Below, one piece after another: positions 34,141 through 44,842 of a stretch of DNA of 64,000 bases. The stretch is from Burkholderiales bacterium (GTDB lineage Bacteria; Pseudomonadota; Gammaproteobacteria; Burkholderiales; SHXO01): assembly GCA_020854105.1 (NCBI GenBank), contig JADZGB010000031.1, positions 124,001 through 188,000 on the forward strand. Direction: 5' to 3'. The position numbers and the translations under genes were made by a program. The notes beneath the pieces are model-generated. The model saw only the letters and a list, made by a program, of their open reading frames with translations, was not told the DNA's origin and searched no databases. Positions within the stretch are counted from its first letter, which is position 1. Each line of letters opens with the position of its first letter.

Positions 34141-36546
34141 ATGAACGATCCCAATACCTCACTCACGGCCACCACACTCACGGCACAACCGCTGTCCGAG
34201 GGCGAGCTGCGCCTGATCGACGCCTGGTGGCGCGCCTGCAATTACCTGTCCGTCGGCATGATCTACCTGCGCGACAATCCGCTGCTGCAGGAACCGCTCG
34301 AGCCGCGGCACATCAAGCACCGCCTGCTAGGGCACTGGGGCGCCAGCCCGGCGCTGTCGTTCGCGTGGGCGCACCTGAACCGTGTCATCAAGCGCTACGA
34401 TCTGGACATGATGTTCATCGCCGGGCCGGGACACGGGGCGCCGGGCGTGCTCGGCCCGACCTATCTCGAGGGCACCTACTCCGAGATCTACCCCGACAAG
34501 AGCGAGGATCTCGAGGGACTGCAGAAGTTCCTCGAGCAGTTCTCCTTTCCGGGGCAGATCGGCTCGCACGTGACACCCGAGATACCCGGTTCGATCCACG
34601 AAGGCGGTGAACTGGGCTACAGCCTGGCGCATGCCTTCGGTGCAGCGTTCGACAACCCCGGGCTCATCGTCGCCTGCGTGGTCGGCGACGGCGAAGCGGA
34701 AACCGGAGCGCTGGCGACTGCCTGGCATTCGAACAAGTTCCTCAACCCGGCGCGCGACGGTGCCGTCCTGCCGATCCTGAGCCTTAACGGCTACAAGATC
34801 GCCAATCCTGCCATCCTCGCCCGCATCAGCCACGAGGAACTGGAGGCGTTGCTCGTGGGCTACGGCTACAGGCCCTACTTCGTCGAGGGCTCTGACCCGA
34901 AGCAGATGCACCAGCGCATGGCCGCCACGCTCGACCAGGCGATCGGCGAGATCCGCGCCTTTCAGCGCGATGCGCGCACGCTCAGCGAGTTCGAGCGTCC
35001 GCGCTGGCCCATGATCGTCCTGGGCACACCCAAGGGATGGACCGGACCGAAGGAGATCGACGGCCACCAGGTCGAAGGCAGCTGGCGTTCGCACCAGGTG
35101 CCGTTCGCGGACGTGCGCGACAACCCCGCACACCTGAAGCTGCTGGAGGAATGGCTGCGCAGCTATCGTCCCGAGGAACTGTTCGACGCGCAGGGCCGCC
35201 TCGAACCCGAGCTGCGTGCGCTCGCCCCGCTCGGCCACCGGCGCATGAGCGCGAATCCGCATGCCAACGGCGGCCTGCTGCGCAAGGATCTGAAGCTTCC
35301 GCAGTTCCGCGATTACGCACTGAGCGTGCCGGAAGCAGGCAGGCTCCGGCACGGGAGCACGCGCGTGCTGGGCGAGTTCCTGCGCGACGTCATGCGCGAC
35401 AATCCGACCAGCTTCCGCCTGTTCGGACCGGACGAGACGGCCTCGAACCGGCTGGAGGCAGTGTACGCGGCGAGCAAGAAGACCTGGATGGCGGAACTGC
35501 GCCCGGAGGATGCCGATGGCGGCGAGCTGAGCCGCGACGGCCGGGTGATGGAGATGCTCTCGGAGCACACCCTGGTGGGCTGGCTGGAAGGCTATCTGCT
35601 GACCGGGCGGCATGGCCTGTTCCACACCTACGAGGCGTTCGCCCACGTCATCGACTCGATGTTCAACCAGTACGCGAAGTGGCTGGACATCAGCAGGAAC
35701 AACGTCTCCTGGCGCGCGCCCGTGTCGTCGCAGAACATCCTGCTGTCCTCGACCGTGTGGCGGCAAGACCACAACGGCTTCTCGCACCAGGATCCGGGCT
35801 TCATCGACCTGGTGACCAACAAGAGCCCGAGCGTCACACGCGTCTATCTGCCGCCCGATGCCAATACGCTCCTTGCCGTTGCCGACCGCTGCCTGCGCTC
35901 GAAGGACTGCATCAACGTCATCGTGGCGGACAAGCAGAAGCACCTGCAGTTCACCACCATCGACGAGGCCGTGGTCCATTGCGCGAAGGGCATCGGCATC
36001 TGGGGACGTGCAAGCACCGACGCGGGCGAGGAGCCCGACGTCGTCATGGCCTCGTGCGGCGACGTGGCCACGCAGGAGGCGCTGGCGGCGGCCGCGATCC
36101 TGCGTGGCCACGTGCCCGATCTGAAGCTGCGCTTCGTCAACGTGGTGGATCTGTTCAGGATGCACCCGGCGAGCGAGCACCCGCACGGTTCCACCGAACG
36201 CGAGTTCGACAGCCTGTTCACCGTGGACAAGCCGATCATCTTCAATTTCCACGGCTATCCGTGGCTGATCCACAAGCTCGCCTACCGGTTCCGCAATCAC
36301 GACAACCTGCACGTGCGCGGCTACAAGGAGAAGGGCAGCATCAATACGCCCCTGGAATTGGCGATTCTCAACCAGGTGGACCGCTTCAGCCTGGTCATCG
36401 ACGTGATCGACCGCGTTGCGCGCCTGCAGGTCAGAGGCGCGCACCTGAAGGAGCAGATGCGCAACGAGATCATCCTGAACCTCGCCTATGCGCACGAGCA
36501 CGGAACAGACCGGCCCGAGGTCGCGGACTGGGTGTGGCCGTACTGA
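34141..36546 (+). CDS. xfp: Phosphoketolase (xylulose 5-phosphate/fructose 6-phosphate)
   Basis: 801 residues, the usual length. Family signatures are visible: [15 protein letters not shown] near the start, [10 protein letters not shown] (about 98-107), the TPP-binding segment [16 protein letters not shown] (about 181-196), [15 protein letters not shown], and the middle domain [17 protein letters not shown]. It cleaves Xu5P (and perhaps F6P) with phosphate to acetyl phosphate plus glyceraldehyde 3-phosphate (or erythrose 4-phosphate). Pta and AckA follow in order, so acetyl phosphate can go to acetyl-CoA or to acetate and ATP. The three genes form a self-sufficient bypass of pyruvate. Confidence 0.96.
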   Translation: MNDPNTSLTATTLTAQPLSEGELRLIDAWWRACNYLSVGMIYLRDNPLLQEPLEPRHIKHRLLGHWGASPALSFAWAHLNRVIKRYDLDMMFIAGPGHGAPGVLGPTYLEGTYSEIYPDKSEDLEGLQKFLEQFSFPGQIGSHVTPEIPGSIHEGGELGYSLAHAFGAAFDNPGLIVACVVGDGEAETGALATAWHSNKFLNPARDGAVLPILSLNGYKIANPAILARISHEELEALLVGYGYRPYFVEGSDPKQMHQRMAATLDQAIGEIRAFQRDARTLSEFERPRWPMIVLGTPKGWTGPKEIDGHQVEGSWRSHQVPFADVRDNPAHLKLLEEWLRSYRPEELFDAQGRLEPELRALAPLGHRRMSANPHANGGLLRKDLKLPQFRDYALSVPEAGRLRHGSTRVLGEFLRDVMRDNPTSFRLFGPDETASNRLEAVYAASKKTWMAELRPEDADGGELSRDGRVMEMLSEHTLVGWLEGYLLTGRHGLFHTYEAFAHVIDSMFNQYAKWLDISRNNVSWRAPVSSQNILLSSTVWRQDHNGFSHQDPGFIDLVTNKSPSVTRVYLPPDANTLLAVADRCLRSKDCINVIVADKQKHLQFTTIDEAVVHCAKGIGIWGRASTDAGEEPDVVMASCGDVATQEALAAAAILRGHVPDLKLRFVNVVDLFRMHPASEHPHGSTEREFDSLFTVDKPIIFNFHGYPWLIHKLAYRFRNHDNLHVRGYKEKGSINTPLELAILNQVDRFSLVIDVIDRVARLQVRGAHLKEQMRNEIILNLAYAHEHGTDRPEVADWVWPY

Positions 36547-36617
36547 TCCTGCGCCTCGCCGGCGTCCGGGCGAAGTAGACTGCGAATGTCGGGGACCGGG
36601 CCTGGAGAACGAGAACG

Positions 36618-37556
36618 GTGGATCGCAAGCACGAGAAGTACGAACAGCTGCTCACGCACGCGAGGGCGCTGACACCGGTGGCCACTGCCGTGGTGCATCC
36701 CTGTGACGAGGCGTCGTTGCAGGGCGCGCTCGAAGCCGCACGAATCGGGCTGATCGACCCGATCCTGGTGGGCCCGCGGGCGCGCATCGAGGCGGCAGCC
36801 GCCAAGGCGGGGCTTTCCATCGCGGGCCTGGAGATCGTGGATACGCCGCACAGCCACGCTTCGGCTGCCGATGCCGTGCGCCTGGTGCGCGAAGGGCGCG
36901 TCCAGTGCCTGATGAAGGGCAGCCTCCACACCGACGAACTGATGGGCGCGGTAGTGGCGCGCGAAGGCGGTCTGCGCACCGAACGGCGCATCAGCCACTG
37001 CTACGTCATGGATGTTCCCACCTACGAGCAGGCGCTGATCGTTTCGGATGCCGCGATCAACATCACACCCACTCTCGAGGACAAGATCGACATCGTGCAG
37101 AACGCCATCGATCTGGCGCGCGCGCTCGGCGTGCAGGCGGTGCGCGTGGCGATCCTGTCGGCGATGGAAACGGTCAACCCCAAGGTGCCGTCCACGGTCG
37201 AGGCCGCCGCCCTGTGCAAGATGGCCGATCGCGGCCAGATCGAGGGCGCCATCCTCGACGGCCCGCTCGCGCTCGACAATGCCATCAATCTGGAGGCGGC
37301 GAGGATCAAGCGGCTCGAATCGCCCGTCGCCGGCCAAGCGAACGTGCTGATCGTGCCCGATCTGGAGGCCGGCAACATGCTGGCCAAGAGCCTGTCCTTC
37401 CTGGCCGATGCCGACGCCGCCGGGATCGTGCTCGGGGCACGCGTGCCGATCGTGCTGACCAGCCGGGCCGATTCGCTCATGTCGCGGCTCGCCTCGTGCG
37501 CGGTGGCGTCCATGGTCGCGCACGCGCGCCGCAGCGCCCTCAAGGTGACGGTCTGA
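36618..37556 (+). CDS. pta: Phosphate acetyl/butyryltransferase
   Basis: 312 residues from GTG 36618. It matches the short PTA/PTB family without an N-terminal regulatory domain. Conserved pieces include CLMKGSLHTDELMGAVV, ISHCYVMDVPTYEQALIVSDAAINITPTLEDK, and ILDGPLALDNAI; each is shown here only in short form. It interconverts acetyl phosphate and acetyl-CoA. It lies 71 bases after xfp and four before ackA. Whether it prefers acetyl or butyryl groups is not readable, but the neighbours make acetyl likely. Confidence 0.9.
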   Translation: MDRKHEKYEQLLTHARALTPVATAVVHPCDEASLQGALEAARIGLIDPILVGPRARIEAAAAKAGLSIAGLEIVDTPHSHASAADAVRLVREGRVQCLMKGSLHTDELMGAVVAREGGLRTERRISHCYVMDVPTYEQALIVSDAAINITPTLEDKIDIVQNAIDLARALGVQAVRVAILSAMETVNPKVPSTVEAAALCKMADRGQIEGAILDGPLALDNAINLEAARIKRLESPVAGQANVLIVPDLEAGNMLAKSLSFLADADAAGIVLGARVPIVLTSRADSLMSRLASCAVASMVAHARRSALKVTV

Positions 37557-37560
37557 ACGC

Positions 37561-38742
37561 ATGGACCCGGCCATCGCCGTCCTCAACGCCGGCTCCTCCA
37601 GCATCAAGTTCTCCCTGTTCGTCCTGCGCGCAGGTGCGCTCGAGCTGACGCACCGCGGTCGGATCGAGGGCCTGTTCACGGCGCCGCACTTCGTCGCGCG
37701 CGATCGCGGCGGACAGATCGTCGGGGAGAAGTCGTGGGGCTCGGGTGCGCCGCTCGGCCACGGCGGTGCGCTGGCCCACCTGCTCGGCTACGTGCGCGAA
37801 CTGCTGGCCGGGCGGCATCTCGCCGGCATCGGCCATCGGGTGGTGCACGGAGGCGCAAACCACCTGCAGCCCGTGCGCGTGGACGCGGCAGTGCTCGAGG
37901 ATCTCGAGCGCCACGTACCGCTCGCGCCCCTGCACCAGCCGCACAACCTGGCGCCGATCCGCGAGTTGCTCGAAACTGCTCCCGACCTGCCGCAGGTGGC
38001 CTGCTTCGACACCTCCTTCCATCGCGGCATGCCGCAGCTCGCGCAGATGTTCGCGCTGCCGTTCGAGATGTACGAACAGGGCGTGCGCCGCTATGGGTTC
38101 CACGGACTGTCCTACGAGTACGTGGCCTCGGTGATGGGTGATGTCGACTCGCGCGCGGCGCACGGCCGCTGCGTCGTGCTCCATCTGGGCAACGGATCGA
38201 GCATGTGCGCGCTGCTGGCCGGACACAGCGTGGCGACCACGATGGGATTCACCGCGGCGGACGGTCTGCCGATGGGCACGCGCTGCGGCGCGCTCGATCC
38301 CGGTGTGCTGCTGTACCTGATGGAACGGCGCGGTATGGACGCGCGCCAGTTGCAGGAGCTGCTCTATCAGCAGTCCGGCATGCTCGGCGTCTCCGGCGTG
38401 TCGAGCGACATGCGCGCCCTGCTCGCGAGCGACGAACCGCGAGCCAGGCTCGCCGTGGATCTGTACTGCTATCGGATCGGCCGCGAGCTCGGCTCGCTCG
38501 CGGCAGCGCTGGGCGGCATCGACGCACTGGTCTTCACCGCCGGCATCGGCGAGAACGCAGCGCCGATCCGCGAGCGCGTGTGCCAGCACGCCGCGTGGCT
38601 GGGCGTGGAACTGGACGGCGAAGCCAACCGGGCGGGCGGCCCGCGGCTGAGCACGACCGCCAGCCGGGTATCGGCGTGGGTGATCCCCACCGACGAGGAG
38701 TCGATGATCGCCCGGCACACGCGCACGGTCATCGGAGTCTAG
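37561..38742 (+). CDS. ackA: Acetate kinase
   Basis: 393 residues. The ASKHA-fold start AVLNAGSSSIKFSLFVL is present, then GHRVVHGG (about 92-99), the catalytic Asp in ACFDTSFHRGMP (about 148), RRYGFHGLSYEYV (about 175-187), HLGNGSSMCAL, and GGIDALVFTAGIGENAAPIRE near 320. It makes acetate and ATP from acetyl phosphate. It begins four bases after the pta stop and closes the xfp-pta-ackA unit. Confidence 0.95.
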   Translation: MDPAIAVLNAGSSSIKFSLFVLRAGALELTHRGRIEGLFTAPHFVARDRGGQIVGEKSWGSGAPLGHGGALAHLLGYVRELLAGRHLAGIGHRVVHGGANHLQPVRVDAAVLEDLERHVPLAPLHQPHNLAPIRELLETAPDLPQVACFDTSFHRGMPQLAQMFALPFEMYEQGVRRYGFHGLSYEYVASVMGDVDSRAAHGRCVVLHLGNGSSMCALLAGHSVATTMGFTAADGLPMGTRCGALDPGVLLYLMERRGMDARQLQELLYQQSGMLGVSGVSSDMRALLASDEPRARLAVDLYCYRIGRELGSLAAALGGIDALVFTAGIGENAAPIRERVCQHAAWLGVELDGEANRAGGPRLSTTASRVSAWVIPTDEESMIARHTRTVIGV

Positions 38743-38770
38743 CGAGCGGCGAAAGGACAGCTCTACGGCC

Positions 38771-38792
38771 TGGATTCCGGCCGGAATGACGG
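38771..38792. repeat. REP-like palindromic unit, short loop form
   Basis: TGGATTCCGGCCGGAATGACGG lies between the ackA stop and the convergent carbonic anhydrase stop. The stem ATTCCGG/CCGGAAT closes with no loop, shorter than the other copies. It may serve as a bidirectional terminator. Confidence 0.65.
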
Positions 38793-38830
38793 AATAGTGC
38801 GACTCGCGCCGGAACGTGCCGCTTCGAGCT

Positions 38831-39472
38831 TCAGCCGATCGGCCGCAGGTCGTAGATCCGGCGCAGCAAGGCGAACTCGCGCGCGAGCTTGAGTTGCAGA
38901 TCCACCAGTTTGCCGGTGCGCACGTCGAACACCCAGCCGTGGATCTGCGGGTGGCCGCCCTTGTACCACGCGCGCTGCACGTGGTCGGTCTTGACCAGGT
39001 TCAGGCACTGCTCGCGCACGTTGAGCTCGACCAGGCGATCGTAGCGCCTGCTCTCGTCATCGATGGCGTCCAGTTCCACCTGGTGAATGCGATAGACGTC
39101 GCGCAGCCCCTGCAGCCAGCTGTTGAGCTGCCCCATGTCGCTCGGTTGCATGGCCGCCTTCACGCCGCCGCATTCATAATGTCCGCACACCACGATGTGG
39201 CGGACCTTCAGGTGCTCCACCGCGAACTGCACCACTGCGTTGACGTTGTTGTCGCAGGCGACCACCAGGTTGGCGATGTTGCGGTGGATGAAGATCTCGC
39301 CCGGCTGCGCGCCCATCAGCTCCTCGGCAGTCACGCGGCTGTCGGAGCAGCCGATGTAGAGGATGTCCGGATTCTGTCCGGCGGCGAGCTTGTCGAAATA
39401 GGCCGGATCCTTCTCCAGCTTGGAGGCAACCCAGCGCGAATTCTCTTCGAAGATCTCGTTCAGCGGCTTCAC
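38831..39472 (-). CDS. can: Beta-class carbonic anhydrase
   Basis: 213 residues. The zinc and catalytic residues are visible: Cys-x-Asp-x-Arg in IGCSDSRVTAEEL (about 42-46), and His/Cys in VVCGHYECGGVKAAM (about 98-101). It hydrates CO2 reversibly to bicarbonate in the cytoplasm. It follows the glutaryl-CoA dehydrogenase gene by 77 bases in the same direction; co-transcription is possible. Length and motifs match Can-type enzymes. Confidence 0.94.
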   Translation of the reverse strand: MKPLNEIFEENSRWVASKLEKDPAYFDKLAAGQNPDILYIGCSDSRVTAEELMGAQPGEIFIHRNIANLVVACDNNVNAVVQFAVEHLKVRHIVVCGHYECGGVKAAMQPSDMGQLNSWLQGLRDVYRIHQVELDAIDDESRRYDRLVELNVREQCLNLVKTDHVQRAWYKGGHPQIHGWVFDVRTGKLVDLQLKLAREFALLRRIYDLRPIG

Positions 39473-39549
39473 CCCGCATCCTCAGCAACGGCAGCCAGCG
39501 CCATCGGAGGAGCGGGCAGCCCGCATTCTACGGCGTGCCCCTGCCCGCG

Positions 39550-40728
<1,179 letters not shown>

Positions 40729-40852
40729 CGTCGTCCCGTGTGCGGTTGCGTCGCGCCGCCGCCGGGCTGGACCGCACGGCGGCATCCATACGATGATCTC
40801 ACGAAATCCTGCCGCACCCGCTGCGGCGCTGCCCGGCCGCGGCTAACATTGC

Positions 40853-41881
40853 ATGATGCATCCTCATTGCACCGACGCTGCCCGCCGCGCCGGCGAAAGA
40901 TGGCGCCCGGCAGTGCATCGCCTGCTCTGGCGCTGCATCGGCCTGCTCGTCCTGACGGCAGGAGTGGCGCGTGCGGTCACGCTGCCGCTGCCCGAAGATC
41001 CCGGGGACGACCTGGTCGGCGGCCTGCGCACCGTGACGGTCAAGGGCAGCGAGACCCTGCTCGACATCGCGCGCCGCAACGGCCTGGGCTATACCGAGAT
41101 CGTCTCTGCCAACCCCGTGCTCGACCCCTGGGTACCCGGAGAGGGCAGCCGCGTGCTCCTGCCCACCCGCTTCATCCTGCCCGAGGGCGAGCGCAAGGGG
41201 GTCGTGATCAATCTCGCGCAGATGCGGCTGTTCTACTTTCCCGCACCGCGTGCGGACGAGAAGGCGGTCGTGATCACGCACCCGATCGGCATCGGAACCG
41301 ACTACGGATCGACTCCGCTGGGCGATACGAAGATCGTGCGCAAGGCGGCGAATCCGACCTGGTACCCGCCCAAGGGCGTACGCGAGCGCCGCGCCGCGGC
41401 CGGCGTCGTGCTGCCGGTAAAGGTGCCGCCGGGGCCGGACAATCCGCTCGGCACCCACGCCCTGTATCTGGAATTCGCCGAGTACCTGGTCCACGGCACC
41501 AACCGGCCATGGGGGATCGGCATGCGCGTGAGCAGCGGCTGCATCCGCATGTACCCCGAGGGCATCGCCGCGCTGTTTCCGCTGGTGCCGCTCGGCACGC
41601 CGGTGCGCATCGTCGACCGCCCCTGGGCGGCCGGCCGCTCCAGCGGCACCCCCTACGTGCAGGTATTCGCCCGGCCGCGAATGGAGGAAGGCGTGGACTG
41701 GCCGGAAGCGCTACTCGACCACACCCCGCTGGTACGTGCATTGTCGCAGCTGGCGCCGCGCGGTGCGGTGGACTGGGACCGTGTCATGGAAGCGACCGAG
41801 GACCGGCTCGGGGTGCCGATCCCGGTCGTGCCGAAGGCGCCCTCGCCGGAGATGCTGATCGAGCGGGCGGACAGCCGGTAG
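40853..41881 (+). CDS. L,D-transpeptidase with LysM-like N-terminus
   Basis: 342 residues. A signal-type segment (about 24-41, LLWRCIGLLVLTAGVARA) leads to a short LysM-like module (VKGSETLLDIARRNGLGYTE) and the YkuD catalytic domain (about 115-250). The active-site motif is HGTNRPWG followed by SSGCIRMYP with the nucleophile Cys. It acts in the periplasm, making 3-3 crosslinks or attaching lipoprotein to peptidoglycan. The Lpp/OprI-like lipoprotein gene faces it 57 bases downstream, which favours the anchoring role. Confidence 0.9.
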   Translation: MMHPHCTDAARRAGERWRPAVHRLLWRCIGLLVLTAGVARAVTLPLPEDPGDDLVGGLRTVTVKGSETLLDIARRNGLGYTEIVSANPVLDPWVPGEGSRVLLPTRFILPEGERKGVVINLAQMRLFYFPAPRADEKAVVITHPIGIGTDYGSTPLGDTKIVRKAANPTWYPPKGVRERRAAAGVVLPVKVPPGPDNPLGTHALYLEFAEYLVHGTNRPWGIGMRVSSGCIRMYPEGIAALFPLVPLGTPVRIVDRPWAAGRSSGTPYVQVFARPRMEEGVDWPEALLDHTPLVRALSQLAPRGAVDWDRVMEATEDRLGVPIPVVPKAPSPEMLIERADSR

Positions 41882-41938
41882 CGGAAGGACTCCCGCGCAC
41901 GCCCGGAGCCACTCCCGCCAGGCATGGTGCAGCGGGCA

Positions 41939-42322
41939 TCACTTGCGCATGGACTTCTCGAACATGCGGTCGGTCTTGGTGTCCAGCCGCATGGTCGCGT
42001 TCTGTGCGTCGCGGGCGATGCGCTGTGCCTCTTCCGCTGCGCGCTGCGCGGCATTGGCGGACTCCAGCGCCTCCTGGGCGAGAGCGTCATTGCCCGGTCC
42101 GGCGCGCACCGTCGCCAGAATCTGATCGGCCTTGGCGTTGGCGGCCTCGGCCGCAGCGCGGGCAGCCTTCGCCTCCGCCAGGGCGCTCTGCGCGGTCGCG
42201 AGCGCCTGCTCGGCAGTGCTTGCCCTGCCACCACCCCCGCCTCCCATCGAACCGCAACCGGACAGCATTGCCAGGGGTAGCGCCAGCATCAGCGCCGTCT
42301 TGCCGGGTATCGATCGCACCAT
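41939..42322 (-). CDS. Lpp/OprI-like outer-membrane lipoprotein (alanine zipper)
   Basis: 127 residues from ATG 42322. A lipoprotein signal ends in LAMLSGC (lipobox, Cys about 23). A Gly-rich spacer is followed by an Ala-rich heptad coiled coil, as in Lpp and OprI. The C-terminus is MFEKSMRK, matching the RK ending whose Lys is joined to peptidoglycan in Braun-type lipoproteins. It is longer than Lpp or OprI and has a break in the coil around GPGND. It is convergent with an L,D-transpeptidase, the enzyme class that makes such attachments. Confidence 0.8.
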   Translation of the reverse strand: MVRSIPGKTALMLALPLAMLSGCGSMGGGGGGRASTAEQALATAQSALAEAKAARAAAEAANAKADQILATVRAGPGNDALAQEALESANAAQRAAEEAQRIARDAQNATMRLDTKTDRMFEKSMRK

Positions 42323-42385
42323 CGCTCTCCTATCGTCGGGACAACGCACGGGAACACCGAAACGCGCGCCGATTATAGGCCAGCG

Positions 42386-43114
42386 TCAAGGACCCAGTTC
42401 CGGATAGTGACGGAAGATGCCGTTCTCGTTGAAGTCGAGCCGGCGTTCGGACGCGAGATAGTCGGCGAGCCGCGGATGCTTGGCGATGCGCTGGTGCAGC
42501 GCCAGGAGTCCCGGCACATCGGCCGCAATGCGCGCCATCGCATTCGGAAAGGCGTAGTGCAGTCCGCCGATCAGCTGGAACATGGACAGATCGACATAGG
42601 ACAGCGCCCTGCCCACCATGTATCCCCTGCCGCGCGCATTCGCGCCGAGGACCTGCTCGAAATAGCCGAGAAACCGGGGCAGGCGCTCGGCGAGAAAATG
42701 TCCGGCATACCTGCGTGCCTCGCGCTTCTGCTGGTGGTAATAGAGGCTGCTGGCGATCGGGTGGTGCACGTCGTGGATCTCGGCCACGAAGTCCGCGATA
42801 GTGAGCTGGAGCTGATGCGCCCACAGGCGATTGGCTTGATCGACGGGCATCAGTCCGAGGCGGGGTCCGAGGTAGAGCAGGATGTTCGCCGTCTGTCCGA
42901 TGAGCAACCGGCCCGCCCCGAGATAGGGCGGCGCGAACGGACGATGCCTGACCGTAGCTTCCTCCATGCGCCGCATGAGCGCGCGTACACCACCGCCCTC
43001 GCGTCCGGGCAGCCGCGCCACGTCCTCGTATCCGGCGCCGCCCGCCTCGAGCGCCAGGCGCACGAATTCTCCCCGGTCAGGAATGCCGGGCCAGTAGTAC
43101 AGCGCATAGCGCAT
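42386..43114 (-). CDS. Glutathione S-transferase family protein
   Basis: 242 residues from ATG 43114. The N-terminal half begins ALYYWPGIPDRGEFVRLALE, a GST fold start with Tyr/Trp in the active-site region. The usual Glu-Ser of the glutathione site is replaced around LLIGQTANILLYLGPRLG, where Gln-Thr stands. The helical C-terminal half has SYVDLSMFQLIGGL. Similar proteins of unknown substrate occur in proteobacteria. It is upstream of the lipoprotein gene in the same direction with a 63-base gap. Confidence 0.82.
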   Translation of the reverse strand: MRYALYYWPGIPDRGEFVRLALEAGGAGYEDVARLPGREGGGVRALMRRMEEATVRHRPFAPPYLGAGRLLIGQTANILLYLGPRLGLMPVDQANRLWAHQLQLTIADFVAEIHDVHHPIASSLYYHQQKREARRYAGHFLAERLPRFLGYFEQVLGANARGRGYMVGRALSYVDLSMFQLIGGLHYAFPNAMARIAADVPGLLALHQRIAKHPRLADYLASERRLDFNENGIFRHYPELGP

Positions 43115-43207
43115 GCATCCTCCCGCAGGGTGACGAGGACAAGCCTGTCTGGCAGTCCGCACGATCGAGCCCGATCGCAGGCAGGCAAGGCCCTTCTCTG
43201 TACTTGC

Positions 43208-43235
43208 CGGATTCCGGCGTTCCCCGGGATGACGA
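43208..43235. repeat. REP-like palindromic unit
   Basis: CCGGATTCCGGCGTTCCCCGGGATGACG lies in the ~200-base gap between the GST gene start (43114) and the M20 peptidase stop (43323), both leftward. The right arm carries a mismatch (CCCCGGGAT in place of CGCCGGAAT). Nothing else is seen in the gap. Confidence 0.7.
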
Positions 43236-43322
43236 CTACCTCCGCCGCACCTGGCCGGTGCGGAGCAAGGCATGCCGACAGAACAGTCTCGTCCAGGTGC
43301 AGCCGGGCCGTCTGTCCGGCGC

Positions 43323-44762
43323 TCACGCCATCGGCTGGCTGCGTCCTGCGTGCGCCGCCAGGACCTCCGCCACGCACGTAGTCAGTTTCTTCGCGTACGC
43401 CAGGTGCAGGAACTCGTTCGGGCCGTGCGCGTTCGACTTCGGCCCGAGCACGCCGGTGATGAGGAACTGCGCATCCGGGAAGTGCTTGCCGAGCATGCCC
43501 ATGAACGGGATGGTGCCGCCCTCGCCCATCATCGCCGCCGCCTTGCCGTAATGCCTGCGCGAGGCCGCGTCGAGCGCACCCCTGAGCCAGGCGGCGGTGG
43601 GCGGCGCGCTCCATCCGCTTGCCGCCTGGTCGGGTTCGAAGCGCACGTGCGCCCCGTTCGGCGGATCGGCCTCCAGCAGCTGCCGCATCGCATCGGCTGC
43701 GCGCTGGGCATCGACCAGCGGAGGCAGGCGCAGCGAAAGCTTCAGCGCCGTGCGCGGGCGCAGCACGTTGCCGGCGTCCTTGATCGCCGGCATGCCATCC
43801 GCGCCAACCACTGACAGGAACGGCCGCCAGGTGCGGTTGAGAATGGCATCTGCGCAGTCGGTGACCATCGGCTGCGTGCCGCCGGCGAAGGGAAACTTGC
43901 GATACACGGTGTCGCCGAGGATGGCACCAGCCGCGCCGGCCTGCTCCATCCGCTCGGCCGGTATCTCACAGTGGAACTGGGACGGCTTGACGTGTCCGCT
44001 GGCGGCCTCCTCGATGCGCTCGAGCAGGATGCGCGCGATGCGGAACGACGAGGGCACCACGCCGCTGGCATCGCCCGAGTGCACGCCCTCGCCCAGGACC
44101 TCGATGCTCAGCGTACCGGCCGCGAGTCCGCGCAGCGAAGTGGTCACCCAGAGTCGTGCGTAGTTGCCGCAGCCCGAATCCAGGCCGATGACCAAATCGA
44201 CCTTGCCCATGCGCGGTGCCAGTGCGTCGAGGTAGGCGGGCAGATCGTAGCTGCCGCTCTCCTCGCAACACTCGATCAGGCCGACGATGCGTGCGCGTGG
44301 CGCCTCCTGCGCCTCGAGCGCCTCGAGCGCCTCCACCGCGGCGAGGGACGCGAACACCGCGTAGCCGTCGTCGGCGCCGCCACGGCCGTACAGCCTGCCC
44401 TCCTCCATCACCGGTATCCACGCTCCGAAGCCGTCGCGCCACCCGACCATCTCCGGCTGCTTGTCGAGGTGACCGTACATCAGCACCGTACCCGTCGCGC
44501 CCCCGCGTGCGGGAATGTCGAAGAACAGCACCGGCGTGCGGCCGGTCAGGCGCATGACCTCGACCTGCATGCCGGAGACATTCCGTGCACGGCACCAGGT
44601 CTCGGCCATGGAGACGGCGGCATCCAGATGGCCGTTGCCCGCCCAGTCCGGATCGAAGTGGGGGGACTTGCAGGGCAGGCGGATGTAGTCGATCAGGCGC
44701 GGAACGATTTCGCCGTCCCACTCGAGATCGATGGCGCGGGCGAGAGTCTGGGAGTCGAGCAC
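43323..44762 (-). CDS. M20-family metallopeptidase (dipeptidase type)
   Basis: 479 residues from GTG 44762, with AGGA upstream. The dizinc ligands of the M20 family are visible: His-x-Asp in LMYGHLDKQPEM, Asp in GRGGADDGYAVF, Glu-Glu in LIECCEESGSYD, Asp in VIGLDSGCG and a C-terminal His in SNAHGPNEFLHL. A dimerisation (lid) domain is inserted about residues 195-350. It probably cleaves dipeptides or acylated amino acids. A repeat of Glu-Ala-Leu-(Glu) near residue 155 is a short surface helix. It follows the unknown gene at 44843 in the same direction. Confidence 0.9.
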   Translation of the reverse strand: MLDSQTLARAIDLEWDGEIVPRLIDYIRLPCKSPHFDPDWAGNGHLDAAVSMAETWCRARNVSGMQVEVMRLTGRTPVLFFDIPARGGATGTVLMYGHLDKQPEMVGWRDGFGAWIPVMEEGRLYGRGGADDGYAVFASLAAVEALEALEAQEAPRARIVGLIECCEESGSYDLPAYLDALAPRMGKVDLVIGLDSGCGNYARLWVTTSLRGLAAGTLSIEVLGEGVHSGDASGVVPSSFRIARILLERIEEAASGHVKPSQFHCEIPAERMEQAGAAGAILGDTVYRKFPFAGGTQPMVTDCADAILNRTWRPFLSVVGADGMPAIKDAGNVLRPRTALKLSLRLPPLVDAQRAADAMRQLLEADPPNGAHVRFEPDQAASGWSAPPTAAWLRGALDAASRRHYGKAAAMMGEGGTIPFMGMLGKHFPDAQFLITGVLGPKSNAHGPNEFLHLAYAKKLTTCVAEVLAAHAGRSQPMA

Positions 44763-44842
44763 GGATGCGGTCCTGCAGGAGATGACGCGCACCGAGTGTA
44801 GCACCGCAGCCCGCACGCCCGCCCCAGGCGTGCGGCAGCTCG

